Source of the DNA: an uncultured Acidimicrobiales bacterium
Lineage (GTDB): Bacteria; Actinomycetota; Acidimicrobiia; Acidimicrobiales; SHLQ01
DNA: 38,637 nucleotides
NCBI GenBank assembly: GCA_938038815.1
Contig: CALHTF010000040.1
Span: 1 to 38,637 of the forward strand
Direction: 5' to 3'
Every line of letters starts with the position of its first letter. The first letter of the stretch is position 1. A program made the translations under genes and the position numbers. Below, one piece after another: positions 8,385 through 15,629 of this stretch. The notes under the pieces are model-generated. The model was not told where the DNA came from. It was given only the letters and a program-made list of their open reading frames with translations, and searched no databases.

Positions 8385-8997
8385 CCAACGCCGGCCGATC
8401 GTGGTGGCGGCGTAGGGTCAGGCTGACCCGCGGCGACGCGTTTGCCACTTTGGCGATGCCGTGTTCCCACCCGTGCTGGGTAGCACCGCCCATCACACAC
8501 AAGTCACCCGACTCGAGGACAAACCGGGTCGCTCGCCCGCCACCTTTGGGCCGCAGGGCCAAGGTCCGAGGCCCGCCGAGCGAGATGATTGCGACCAACG
8601 GGTCGACCCGTTGGCGCCCGATACGATCGCTATGCCACGCCACTCCATCGGCTCCCGACCGGTAGTAGTTGGTGAAGAGTTGATCGAACGGCAACCCGTA
8701 GTGCTCGGCAAGCCAAGCCGACATCTGATGCACAACCTCGGGCATCGATGCGTCGTGAAGTTGGGCGAGCGAGGTAAGGCGAGGTTCGGTGACCCAGTTG
8801 TCCCACATCTTTCGCCGGCCCTGATGAAACGGCAGGGCATCGATCACTTCGAGCAGTAACGCATCGGCCCCTTGCAGCCAGCCCGAGCAATGGTCGACCC
8901 AACACATCTCGTCGAGGTGCGTGCGCTGCATCGAGATCGAGTCGGCGATCGCCGGAGCACCTGACGCAAACAGATTCGTTTGTAGCGGCGCCAACAT
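8356..8997 (-). CDS. AlkB-like 2-oxoglutarate/Fe(II) dioxygenase
   Basis: A 213-residue cytoplasmic protein with the AlkB core. NYYRSGADGVAWHSDRIG carries the Fe-binding H122-x-D124. The distal ligand is most likely H179 (in WEHGIAK), followed by R190 and R196 in PRVSLTLR, which bind 2-oxoglutarate in AlkB. LVAIISLGGPRTLALRP and FVLESGDLCVMGG complete the double-stranded beta-helix. The likely role is oxidative demethylation of alkylated nucleic acid; the arrangement is closer to ALKBH2/3-type proteins than to E. coli AlkB. The ATG at 8997 has a TAAGGT box 6 nt upstream. It overlaps the GGDEF-EAL gene tail to tail. Confidence 0.92.
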   Translation of the reverse strand: MLAPLQTNLFASGAPAIADSISMQRTHLDEMCWVDHCSGWLQGADALLLEVIDALPFHQGRRKMWDNWVTEPRLTSLAQLHDASMPEVVHQMSAWLAEHYGLPFDQLFTNYYRSGADGVAWHSDRIGRQRVDPLVAIISLGGPRTLALRPKGGGRATRFVLESGDLCVMGGATQHGWEHGIAKVANASPRVSLTLRRHHDRPALATPPGGESA

Positions 8998-9003
8998 GAT
9001 TCC

Positions 9004-9009
9004 ACCTTA
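9004..9009 (-). promoter_or_regulatory. -10 box (TAAGGT) of the AlkB-like gene, leaderless
   Basis: TAAGGT on the minus strand ends 6 nt before the ATG at 8997. Confidence 0.5.
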
Positions 9010-9069
9010 CACGAACATTTGTTCGATGCAGGTCTTCTCTGCACTCGGTAGCCATGTCAGACTCACACC

Positions 9070-9981
9070 ATGGAACCCACCCCAAAGACCAGTACCGGCG
9101 CCATGGTGATGCGCCACATCGCGCCCGAGGATGTTCCGGCTCACGTGCGCCGACTCGATGGCCGGGTCGACGAGCTTTGGGTGGTGGAGGACTGTTTCTA
9201 CGCTGGCGGCATTAGCCAGGTGACCGCCGTTCTCGCCAACACCACCGAGTCGACCGTGGGCCACGGCATCGCCCCAGCACCGTTCCGTAACGCTGCCGCG
9301 CTCGCGATGGAGTGGGCGACCCTCGCCCGCCTGTACCCGGGGCGACTAGCGTGCGGGGTTGGCCATGGGGTCGACTACTGGATGGATCAGATCGGCGAAA
9401 CCAAAGCGTCGCCGGTCACCTTGATTCGAGAGGTCACCGAAGCAACCCGAGCTCTGCTGGCTGGCGAAACCATCACCGTCGATGGCCGGTACGTGCAGCT
9501 CGACAACGTGACCCTCGAATTTCCTCCCATGTCTCCCCCACCTGTTTCGCTCGGCGTTCGCGGGCCTGTCTCGATGAAGACTTCGGGAGCAGCCGCCGAC
9601 GGCACGATCGTCGCCGAAGGACCCGCTCCGGCCGACATCGCCACGTATCGTTCCCAGATCGACGAGGGTCGCGCTGAGGCAGGCCGTTCCGATCATCACC
9701 GCATCACCAGCTTCGCTGGCTTCTTCATCGGCGACCCCGCCGAGCTTCCGCCACCCCCGGCCGATATCACCCCGGGCTGGGCCGCTGTCGGGCCGGTCGA
9801 TCAGGTGACCGAGGAACTTCAAGCGATGGTCGATGCGGGCGTCGACTCGCTGGTCCTGGTGCCTTTCGGCGACCCAGAACCCCAACTCGACCTCGCCATT
9901 GAAGAGGTATTACCCAACCTTCGCCTCGGCGCCGACTGGCGCGACGCCGACTCGGTGTTCGAACAGCTCGCAAAGCAGTAA
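9070..9981 (+). CDS. LLM-class flavin-dependent oxidoreductase
   Basis: A 303-residue protein of the bacterial luciferase/F420-flavin-dependent (LLM) family, TIM-barrel enzymes using FMN or F420. Visible family segments are DELWVVEDCFYAGGISQVTAVLA, VGHGIAPAPFRNAAALAMEWATLARLYPGRLACGVGHG (the conserved barrel strand with RNP-like F-R-N), REVTEATRALLAGETITVDGRYVQLD, and VGPVDQVTEELQAMVDAGVDSLVLVPFGDP at the C-terminus. Actinobacterial members often depend on F420, but cofactor and substrate are not determined by the sequence. The start may be ATG 9070 or the in-frame ATG 9103 (MVMRHIAPE). It is divergent from the AlkB-like gene and is the last protein gene before ssrA. Confidence 0.9.
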   Translation: MEPTPKTSTGAMVMRHIAPEDVPAHVRRLDGRVDELWVVEDCFYAGGISQVTAVLANTTESTVGHGIAPAPFRNAAALAMEWATLARLYPGRLACGVGHGVDYWMDQIGETKASPVTLIREVTEATRALLAGETITVDGRYVQLDNVTLEFPPMSPPPVSLGVRGPVSMKTSGAAADGTIVAEGPAPADIATYRSQIDEGRAEAGRSDHHRITSFAGFFIGDPAELPPPPADITPGWAAVGPVDQVTEELQAMVDAGVDSLVLVPFGDPEPQLDLAIEEVLPNLRLGADWRDADSVFEQLAKQ

Positions 9982-10131
9982 CCGAAAGCCGATGGCTTAC
10001 TGTCGGGGTTGGTCGGTACGATAGGAACCTGCATGATCTGGCGCCGCCTCGAGCGGTGCCGTGTTCCTTGACAACCGAGCTAACACGGGCGCCTCCCCTT
10101 TGGCGATGGCGCTCAGAACATGCACATACAC

Positions 10132-10529
10132 GGGGCTGATCGGTTTCGACGTTGAGACCTGGAAGTCGGTACGTGCGACCAGAGTTGCTCAGACTCTAAA
10201 AACGGGGCAAACACAGAGACGCCACTTCGGATGATCTCGCTCTCGCTGCGTAACTTTTAGTTACTTAGCTTGAGTCACTGTGGCCGCCCGCCCCAAACGG
10301 TTGGGAGGCACACGGGGCCTGTTCACTGCAGCCCGGCAACAGAAGCAGTGATGGACCGCAGGGAAAGACCGCTGACGATGCGAAAGAACATTGACACCGG
10401 AGAAAGATCTGGCGGAAGTCTTTGACAGTCGACTCGACGGTTCTGCGGCCGTAAAGCAGAAAATCGGGAATGGTCGTATCGCGTTCGGTAACCACTCAGC
10501 GGACGGGGGTTCGATTCCCCCCAGCTCCA
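10132..10529 (+). ncRNA. ssrA: transfer-messenger RNA (tmRNA)
   Basis: The 5' end GGGGCTGATCGGTTTCGAC is the canonical tmRNA start; the 3' end GGGGGTTCGATTCCCCC is a T-arm followed by CAGCTCC-A, which pairs with the 5' GGGGCTG to form the acceptor stem. CCA is not encoded (the next bases are CGA) and must be added. The tag frame begins at GGC 10206 and reads GKHRDATSDDLALAA before UAA at 10251-10253; the hydrophobic LAA ending is the known protease signal. The other frames do not end in LAA. One-piece type, about 398 nt. It tags peptides on stalled ribosomes together with SmpB, encoded at 2.4 kb. The DNA just downstream carries decayed foreign-looking sequence, consistent with tmRNA as an integration hotspot. 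Confidence 0.96.
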
Positions 10530-10549
10530 CGATTAAAGAAGCAAGGGCG

Positions 10550-10577
10550 TGCTCAATTCAACGCAAAGGATTGAGCA
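10550..10577 (+). terminator. hairpin 20 nt after tmRNA, possible terminator
   Basis: TGCTCAAT (10550-10557) pairs with ATTGAGCA (10570-10577), an 8-bp stem with a 12-nt loop. Only TTG-TTGG follows, so there is no real U tract. Its position suggests tmRNA 3' processing or termination, but it is weak. Confidence 0.3.
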
Positions 10578-10592
10578 TTGTTGGCCGCCCGA

Positions 10593-10733
10593 TCACTCTT
10601 CGTATCGAGCCACAATTTCGCGTGCCCATTCCAGGGCATCGGCTGCTCGAATTCCGGTCGGTTGCGGCCGAACCCATAGCTCAAGGTTCTCGGGCCTGTT
10701 GTCGTCCTTGACACCGCTCTTCTTCGCCCCGCT
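10593..10733 (-). pseudogene. C-terminal remnant of an HNH endonuclease
   Basis: On the minus strand, between a TAG (10734-10736) and a TGA (10593-10595), about 46 codons read SGAKKSGVKDDNRPENLELW and then VRPQPTGIRAADALEWAREIVARYEE. The D-N-R-P-E-N-L-E-L block, the QPTG-R segment and the final helical W-A-R-E-I-x-x-x-Y-E are the typical ending of stand-alone HNH nucleases found in phages and actinobacteria. The upstream H-H and the rest of the gene are absent, so it is a truncated remnant without a start codon. It begins 64 nt after the tmRNA end, where integrative elements commonly insert. It is unlike the DUF222-type nuclease at the window's left edge. Confidence 0.7.
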
Positions 10734-10743
10734 CTAGTCGCCG

Positions 10744-10776
10744 AACTGCATCAGGTGTCAGACACCTGATGCAGTT
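10744..10776. repeat. 33-nt palindrome (16-bp stems, 1-nt centre), REP-like or terminator
   Basis: The 16 bases at 10744-10759 (AACTGCATCAGGTGTC) are perfectly complementary to 10761-10776, with a single A between. It lies 14 nt past the stop codon of the minus-strand small lipoprotein gene, so it could terminate that transcript, but it lacks a T tract on the correct side. The GGTGTCAGACACC core resembles dispersed palindromic elements seen in many genomes (from memory). It sits in the same segment as the HNH remnant. Confidence 0.6.
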
Positions 10777-10789
10777 TGGGGTTTGGGTC

Positions 10790-11212
10790 CTAGCTGGCGT
10801 CGAGTGCGCTGGCCAGCGCGGCCGAGTTACCCGGGCAGGTTTCGCCCACCAAGGCGGTGAGCAAGCCCTCAATGTCGAGCAGGCCCTCCATTTCGGCCGC
10901 CCCTTCGAGCACGCCGTCGGTGAACTCCTGGATCTGGTCGGGCCCAAAGTCCTTGGCGAGTTCATCGCAGGCTTGTTCGGCGATGCCGTTGAACTCGGCG
11001 ACATCGGCCGGGCCAAAGGCGTCGGCGGTCACCAGGCCCTTCATCCCCGATTCCTCGGTCACCGCCGAGTCGATGACCATGGCCAAACCCTCGGCATCGG
11101 TTTCGTTGAACTCGACACTCGACCCGCCGCCGCATCCGACGAGTGTCACCACCGCCAGTCCAGTCATGACCCGCCGCCCGATGGTCATGTTCATCCCAGA
11201 ATGCTTCTTCAT
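10790..11212 (-). CDS. small lipoprotein of unknown function
   Basis: A 140-residue protein with a signal peptide (RRVMTGLAVVTLVGC) ending in a lipobox at about residue 27, so it should be anchored outside the cell membrane. The mature part is acidic and mostly helical (AEGLAMVIDSAVTEESGMKGLVTADAF, FNGIAEQACDELAKDFGPDQIQEFTDGVLEGAAEMEGLL) with two cysteines that could pair (EQAC, GETC). I do not recognise a family. It has a GGGAGA ribosome-binding site about 10 nt before ATG 11212. Its transcript probably ends at the palindrome just downstream. Confidence 0.7.
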   Translation of the reverse strand: MKKHSGMNMTIGRRVMTGLAVVTLVGCGGGSSVEFNETDAEGLAMVIDSAVTEESGMKGLVTADAFGPADVAEFNGIAEQACDELAKDFGPDQIQEFTDGVLEGAAEMEGLLDIEGLLTALVGETCPGNSAALASALDAS

Positions 11213-11324
11213 TGCTGTGTGTTCTCCCGCGCTTGCGATAGTTGTGTGAGGTCGTCACGGTAAGAACCAGAACTGGAACGCGCTCTCCCGTTAGGGGTCG
11301 GGGCTGCGATTCGGGTCGAACGAC

Positions 11325-12041
11325 CTACTGCTCTCGCAGCACCTCGTCGGTGGGATATTCGGGAAGACCGGTAGCCACACAGAATTGATGACTGAGTTCT
11401 CGGAGCAATTCCGTCTCGCTGATCCCTAGTGCCTCAAGCGTGCTCATGGGCAACAGCGCCGAACGCAGCGTCGCCCAGAGGCTCGACAAGGCAACCTTGA
11501 TCCGCCGTTTCATGGCGGCATCGAACTCGCCGTAGCGCGATTCGAACAACAGCACCATGAAGTCATAGGAAGCTCGTTCGTAGGCGATGCGTTTGTCGAC
11601 CAGGCTCCGGTGATCATCTTCGATCCGCTGCATCGACCGGACAAACGGTGCGATGTCGCGCCCGGCCTCAAGGAACAGCTCGGCAAAGCGGATCATGGCC
11701 TCGCTTAGCGGCATCGAAGTCCAGTCTTCGCCGTCCATACCTTCGGCGGTCTCGGCCAGCATGGTGTCGAGATGTTGCACATAGAGCACCGACATCAGCG
11801 CGTCGCGGTTCGCGAACCGGGCATAAAACGACGAGGCCGACACGTCGGCCTGCTCGCAGATCTGCTGGACGGTGATGTCGGTAAACGCTCGGCCATCACA
11901 AAGCGAGCGCGCGGCGTCGAGGATCCGGTCGTAGGTCTCCTCCGATCGCGACTGTTGGGGTGCCCGCACACCTGGCCGCGCGTCGCTAATGAAGTTCTGG
12001 CGTTCGAGTTTCACTGATCCCGCAATCATTCGTGGGCACAT
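11325..12041 (-). CDS. TetR/AcrR family transcriptional regulator
   Basis: A roughly 238-residue repressor. The N-terminal HTH is clear: RSEETYDRILDAARSLCDGRAF, TDITVQQICEQADVSASSFYARFANRDALMSVLYVQHL, where DVSASSFYARF is the recognition helix and turn. The helical C-terminal ligand-binding region (about residues 90-230) gives no clue to the ligand. The start is uncertain: a TACCCT -10 box at 12059-12064 puts the transcript start near 12052, so ATG 12041 (MCPRMIAG) or ATG 12029 (MIAGSVKL) fit, rather than the longer TTG frame from 12068. Neighbouring divergent genes give no obvious target; self-regulation is common in the family. Confidence 0.9.
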   Translation of the reverse strand: MCPRMIAGSVKLERQNFISDARPGVRAPQQSRSEETYDRILDAARSLCDGRAFTDITVQQICEQADVSASSFYARFANRDALMSVLYVQHLDTMLAETAEGMDGEDWTSMPLSEAMIRFAELFLEAGRDIAPFVRSMQRIEDDHRSLVDKRIAYERASYDFMVLLFESRYGEFDAAMKRRIKVALSSLWATLRSALLPMSTLEALGISETELLRELSHQFCVATGLPEYPTDEVLREQ

Positions 12042-12115
12042 CCCGCGTGCCAGATTCAAGGGTAGCAACGCGTGCCAAACCGTCGCTCAGCCACAACTAG
12101 CCCAGCCGCCGCTTC

Positions 12116-12121
12116 TACAAT
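12116..12121 (+). promoter_or_regulatory. -10 box (TACAAT) of the small acidic protein gene, leaderless
   Basis: TACAAT ends 6 nt before GTG 12128 and decides this start. Confidence 0.55.
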
Positions 12122-12127
12122 CGAAGG

Positions 12128-12415
12128 GTGGCCGACCATCCGGACAACGATCTCGATCCAAGCGACACGCATGGTCCTCACCCGCCTGCCCCGGCACCGA
12201 AGCCAAAGACCTCAGCCCTGAAGGGCACGGTGCTTGGTGCGGCGATGCTCGGCCTGGGCGAAGTCCTCGAGCCGGAGAAGACCAACACCGACGTGGTGAT
12301 CGAGACAACCGTCGACAAAGACGACGACCTAGGCAAGAAGTTCGACCTGGACTTCGGCGATCTCGATGGGCTCGAACCTCAGACCGGCTCCGACATCGAC
12401 ACCGACACCCTCTAA
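12128..12415 (+). CDS. small acidic protein of unknown function
   Basis: A 95-residue protein starting at GTG with a well placed TACAAT box. It has a proline-rich N-terminus (THGPHPPAPAPKPKTS), a short hydrophobic helix (KGTVLGAAMLGLGEVLEPEK, about residues 32-51) too short and charged for a sure membrane span, and a strongly acidic tail (DKDDDLGKKFDLDFGDLDGL). I do not recognise a characterised family, although the GAAMLGLGEVLEPEK segment looks like a conserved actinobacterial motif. It is convergent with the racemase-like CoA-transferase gene, 7 nt away. Coding character and promoter placement argue for a real gene. Confidence 0.65.
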   Translation: MADHPDNDLDPSDTHGPHPPAPAPKPKTSALKGTVLGAAMLGLGEVLEPEKTNTDVVIETTVDKDDDLGKKFDLDFGDLDGLEPQTGSDIDTDTL

Positions 12416-12422
12416 GGCTTGA

Positions 12423-13577
12423 TCAGACCTCGTCCTCGACGTTGGTGATTGCGCTCGCCCGTCGCAACGACTCGATTTCGGCTTCGGTGAACCCGAATTC
12501 GACGAGCACCTCGTCGGTATGTTCGCCGTGCTCGGGCGGCTGTCGCCTCACCGTGGTGGGGGTGCCACTGAACTTTGGGGCGGGTGCAGGCTGGGTAACG
12601 CCGCCATGCTCGACAAAGGTTCCGCGTTCGACCAAGTGCGGATGGTGTGGCGCCTCGGTCAGGTCGAGCACCGGCTGGACACATGCGTCGCGCCCGCCCA
12701 ACTGCTCGGCCCACTCATCGCGGGTCTTGGTTATCAAGATGGCGGCCAACTTCTCGCGCAGCTCGGGCCAGTCGGTCCGGGGGCGGTGGAACCCGAACTC
12801 ATCGGGGTCAAGGCCGAGTGCCGCCTCGAAGTTCTTGTACAGGCGAGGGCTCAAACAGGCCACCGACAAGAACTTGTCGTCGGCGCAGCGGTACATCCGG
12901 TAGAGCCAGTGGCCACCATCGACCGTGTTGTTCCCTCGCTCGTTGCGCCAGAACCCCGTTGGCAGGCCGCCGTACATGTAGGCCATCAGGTTGGCGGAGC
13001 CGTCGACCATCGCGGCATCGACCACTTGGCCTTCGCCGGTTTCGCGAGCCGACATGATCCCAGCAAGCATTCCTAAGGCAAGGAAGGCGCCGCCGCCGCC
13101 AAAGTCGCCACCCAAGATCAGTGGCGGTACCGGCTGCTCGGGGGTCCCAACCGCATGCGCGACACCGGTGAGCGAGATATAGCTCAAGTCGAAACCCGCC
13201 TGGTCGGCCAACGGCCCGTCCTGCCCCCAGCCCGTCATTCGGCCATAAACCAACGCCGGGTTCTGGGCCAAGCACGCATCGGGACCGACCCCCAACTTCT
13301 CACAAACCCCCGGACGGTTCCCTTCGATCAGTCCGTCGGCTTGGGCCACCAGCCGCATGAACGTGTCGATACCTTCGGGCTTGTCGAAGTCGATCGTGAC
13401 CGAACGGCGGTTGCGATACAACGTGCGGTACTGGTTGGGCGGATAGCCGTAGTCGGGTTCGGCCGGGCGGTCGATCCGGATGACGTTGGCGCCCATGTCG
13501 GCTAACAACATGGCGGCAAACGGGCCCGGCCCGATGCACCAAAGTTCGAGAATCGTGACTCCGCTTAGTGGCCCCAT
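12423..13577 (-). CDS. CaiB/BaiF CoA-transferase family, alpha-methylacyl-CoA racemase-like
   Basis: A 384-residue family III protein. MGPLSGVTILELWCIGPGPFAAMLLADMGANVIRIDRP is the usual N-terminus. MTGWGQDGPLADQAGFDLSYISLTG, PPLILGGDFGGGGAFLALGM and GEGQVVDAAMVDG follow, an order typical of alpha-methylacyl-CoA racemase (MCR). MCR uses a His/Asp acid-base pair; by alignment from memory the His of its GHD-NY motif is Phe129 here, while D130 (the CoA-transferase Asp) and D158 remain. It may therefore transfer CoA rather than racemise. I take ATG 13577 because a TAACGT box lies 8 nt upstream; a frame extension to 13721 is unlike family N-termini. It would act on branched or carboxylic acids as CoA esters. 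Confidence 0.9.
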   Translation of the reverse strand: MGPLSGVTILELWCIGPGPFAAMLLADMGANVIRIDRPAEPDYGYPPNQYRTLYRNRRSVTIDFDKPEGIDTFMRLVAQADGLIEGNRPGVCEKLGVGPDACLAQNPALVYGRMTGWGQDGPLADQAGFDLSYISLTGVAHAVGTPEQPVPPLILGGDFGGGGAFLALGMLAGIMSARETGEGQVVDAAMVDGSANLMAYMYGGLPTGFWRNERGNNTVDGGHWLYRMYRCADDKFLSVACLSPRLYKNFEAALGLDPDEFGFHRPRTDWPELREKLAAILITKTRDEWAEQLGGRDACVQPVLDLTEAPHHPHLVERGTFVEHGGVTQPAPAPKFSGTPTTVRRQPPEHGEHTDEVLVEFGFTEAEIESLRRASAITNVEDEV

Positions 13578-13585
13578 TAGGCCTG

Positions 13586-13591
13586 ACGTTA
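13586..13591 (-). promoter_or_regulatory. -10 box (TAACGT) of the racemase-like gene
   Basis: TAACGT on the minus strand ends 8 nt before ATG 13577 and supports that start over upstream in-frame codons. Confidence 0.45.
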
Positions 13592-13730
13592 GACCCAATT
13601 CAAGGTCAGCCCCGATTGCGTCGAAGAGTGCCTGGGATCGAGATGTCACAGCAAAGGACTTCGGTGGCCCGCCCCCGGTTGCGCCCGCTTCGGCGGTTGG
13701 GCAAAGTGGCTCAGGCAGCACCTAGGGAGA

Positions 13731-14639
13731 GTGTCCTTGTCAAGCAATGAAGCACGACCCGGTCGCTCGCTTCCGAACGACCTTGCCGAGCGGTTCGTCA
13801 ACGATGGCTACGTAGTGGTCGACAACCTGGTTTCGAGCGACGAACGCCAGGCCATCATCGACGACGCAGCCGGATTCACCGACGGGACCTACCCCGTGAG
13901 CAACCCGCCAGACGATGGCGAGATCCTGGCCGTGCATTTTCCCCACTGGGTGAGTCCGATTGCTCAAGCCGCCGTGGTCCACCCGGGTATACGCGAGGTG
14001 GTCTCAACGATTGCCGGCGCTCATCTGCCCTGGTGGGACGGGCGCACCAAGTGCATGCAGTCGATGCTGTTCTTCAAACCGCCGGGGCTACCGGGCCAAG
14101 CCTGGCATCAAGATGAGCGGTTCATTCCGACTCGCGACCGGTCACTGGTCGGTGCGTGGATTGCGCTTGAGGACGCGACGCTCGAAAACGGCTGCCTTTG
14201 GGTCCTGCCCGGGTCCCACCGGATGGGGATGATCCACCCGACTCGAGCCCACGACAACCCCGAAGAATTCGACCGAAGCGATGAGGCCTATGGGTTCGAC
14301 GAGGCGGAAGCCCTTCCGGTCGAGGTGAAGGCGGGTGCGGTGGTCTTCTTCAACGGCTACCTACTGCACCGGTCATTTCGTAACCGCTCGACCGGAACCC
14401 GCATGGCGTTGGTCAACCACTACATGAATGCCTGGTCGCTGCTTCCGTGGCACGTGGGTCCGGGGATCGAAGTTGGGGTCGAAGACACGCGAACCATCGT
14501 GCCGGTGACCGGCGAGGACCCTTATCCGCATAAAGAGATCGAACCGCCGCCCGACGTCACCTTTGTTCGGCCGCGGATTGCCATGCCGGAGAACGACTCG
14601 CACAACACGGGAATCCAGGTCGCCAAGCCAGATCGGTAA
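13731..14639 (+). CDS. phytanoyl-CoA dioxygenase (PhyH) family protein
   Basis: A 302-residue Fe(II)/2-oxoglutarate dioxygenase. ERFVNDGYVVVDNLVSSDERQAI is the typical N-terminus. WHQDERFIPTRD supplies the Fe ligands H126 and D128, GAWIALEDATLENGCLWVLPGSHRMG is the signature PhyH strand pair, and LLHRSFRNRSTGTRMALVNHYM carries the distal His213 and the 2-oxoglutarate-binding arginine (probably R224). It should hydroxylate a small organic substrate, not necessarily phytanoyl-CoA, since the family also acts on natural products and halogenated or quaternary-amine compounds. The start is GTG 13731 or TTG 13737; the AGGGAG at 13724-13729 is better spaced for the TTG. It is divergent from the racemase-like gene and precedes a drug/metabolite transporter by 58 nt. 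Confidence 0.92.
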   Translation: MSLSSNEARPGRSLPNDLAERFVNDGYVVVDNLVSSDERQAIIDDAAGFTDGTYPVSNPPDDGEILAVHFPHWVSPIAQAAVVHPGIREVVSTIAGAHLPWWDGRTKCMQSMLFFKPPGLPGQAWHQDERFIPTRDRSLVGAWIALEDATLENGCLWVLPGSHRMGMIHPTRAHDNPEEFDRSDEAYGFDEAEALPVEVKAGAVVFFNGYLLHRSFRNRSTGTRMALVNHYMNAWSLLPWHVGPGIEVGVEDTRTIVPVTGEDPYPHKEIEPPPDVTFVRPRIAMPENDSHNTGIQVAKPDR

Positions 14640-14697
14640 GCAAGCGCATGTCGGCGGCAGGGCCGATTCATCGGTCGTGCGGTAGCTTCCTAGACTC

Positions 14698-15609
14698 ATG
14701 CCCACCGTCCCGACCGTCGCTGAAGCCGGATCTCCCGCCGAGCTTTCCCAGGGGCTGCTCGGGGCAGCCGTAGCGGTTACGGCATGGAGTGCGGGAAGCA
14801 TCTTGGCCAAGGTGATCGAGATGCCAGCGCTGTCGCTCGGGCTGTACCGGTTCGGCATTTTCTCGGTGCTCATCGTGGTATGGCTTCGCACCCGCGGGGT
14901 ACCGATGCGAGCCGACATCATGCGTTACTCCGCCTGGGGTGGCTTGGCACTCGGCCTCGATATCGCCCTGTTCTTCACCGCGGTCCGGCTCACCACGGTG
15001 GTCAATGCCACCTTGATCGGATCGTTGCAACCGATCTTGGTGGGCGTTGTTGCCGCCATGTTCTTCGGCGAGACGATCCGTCGCAGCGACGCCCTCTGGT
15101 CGCTCGTTGCCTTAGCGGGGGTCGTTGCGGTGATCCTGGCCTCGAACGAATCGCCAGAGTGGAGCTTCAAGGGCGACTTGTTTTCCATCGCCGCCATGTT
15201 CGCATGGGGGGCGTACTTCATCTTTTCTAAGCAGTCGAAGGAACATCTCACCCCAACCGAGTTCACCGCCGGCACGTCGATTTGGTCGGCCATCATCTTG
15301 TTGCCGCTGGCGTTGCTGTTTGGTCAGGACCTCGCACCGCCGTCGGCCAAAGGGTGGGTGCAGCTCGCGGCGATGCTTGTCGTGTCGGGAATCGTCGGCC
15401 ACGTGTTGATGAACTGGTCGCTGGTCCGCATCCCGCTTTGGGTTGGCTCAACCTTCACGTTGTTCATCCCGGTCGCGGCAGCACTTATGGCGTGGGTCTT
15501 CCTCGACGAACCCCTCACCGTGGGCCAGGCGGTTGCGGTAGCGGTGGTCATCTTTGCCCTGGCGGCGATCGTGCGAGGACAATCCGCCGAGGACGCCACC
15601 GAGGACTGA
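14698..15609 (+). CDS. EamA/DMT family transporter
   Basis: A 303-residue integral membrane protein with about ten transmembrane helices in two EamA repeats. The first runs from LLGAAVAVTAWSAGSILAKVIE to LWSLVALAGVVAVIL and holds the TTVVNATLIGSLQPILVGVVAAMFFGE block. The second starts at KGDLFSIAAMFAWGAYFIFSK and ends with GSTFTLFIPVAAALMAWVFLDEPLTVGQAVAVAVVIFALAAIV. The F-L-D-E-P block near the end of each repeat is characteristic. Members export amino acids, nucleobases or other metabolites; the substrate is not evident. It follows the PhyH gene on the same strand and may share its transcript. It is convergent with the amidase gene. Confidence 0.93.
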   Translation: MPTVPTVAEAGSPAELSQGLLGAAVAVTAWSAGSILAKVIEMPALSLGLYRFGIFSVLIVVWLRTRGVPMRADIMRYSAWGGLALGLDIALFFTAVRLTTVVNATLIGSLQPILVGVVAAMFFGETIRRSDALWSLVALAGVVAVILASNESPEWSFKGDLFSIAAMFAWGAYFIFSKQSKEHLTPTEFTAGTSIWSAIILLPLALLFGQDLAPPSAKGWVQLAAMLVVSGIVGHVLMNWSLVRIPLWVGSTFTLFIPVAAALMAWVFLDEPLTVGQAVAVAVVIFALAAIVRGQSAEDATED

Positions 15610-15629
15610 TCCGCAGCATCTGGTGGACG

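Noticed and set aside
10261..10711. Short open frames across the tmRNA region on both strands
   Set aside because: They overlap the structured RNA whose two ends pair as in tmRNA; no protein family is recognised.
13578..13721. N-terminal extension of the racemase-like protein to 13721
   Set aside because: The extra 48 residues are unlike family N-termini, and a -10 box sits directly before ATG 13577.
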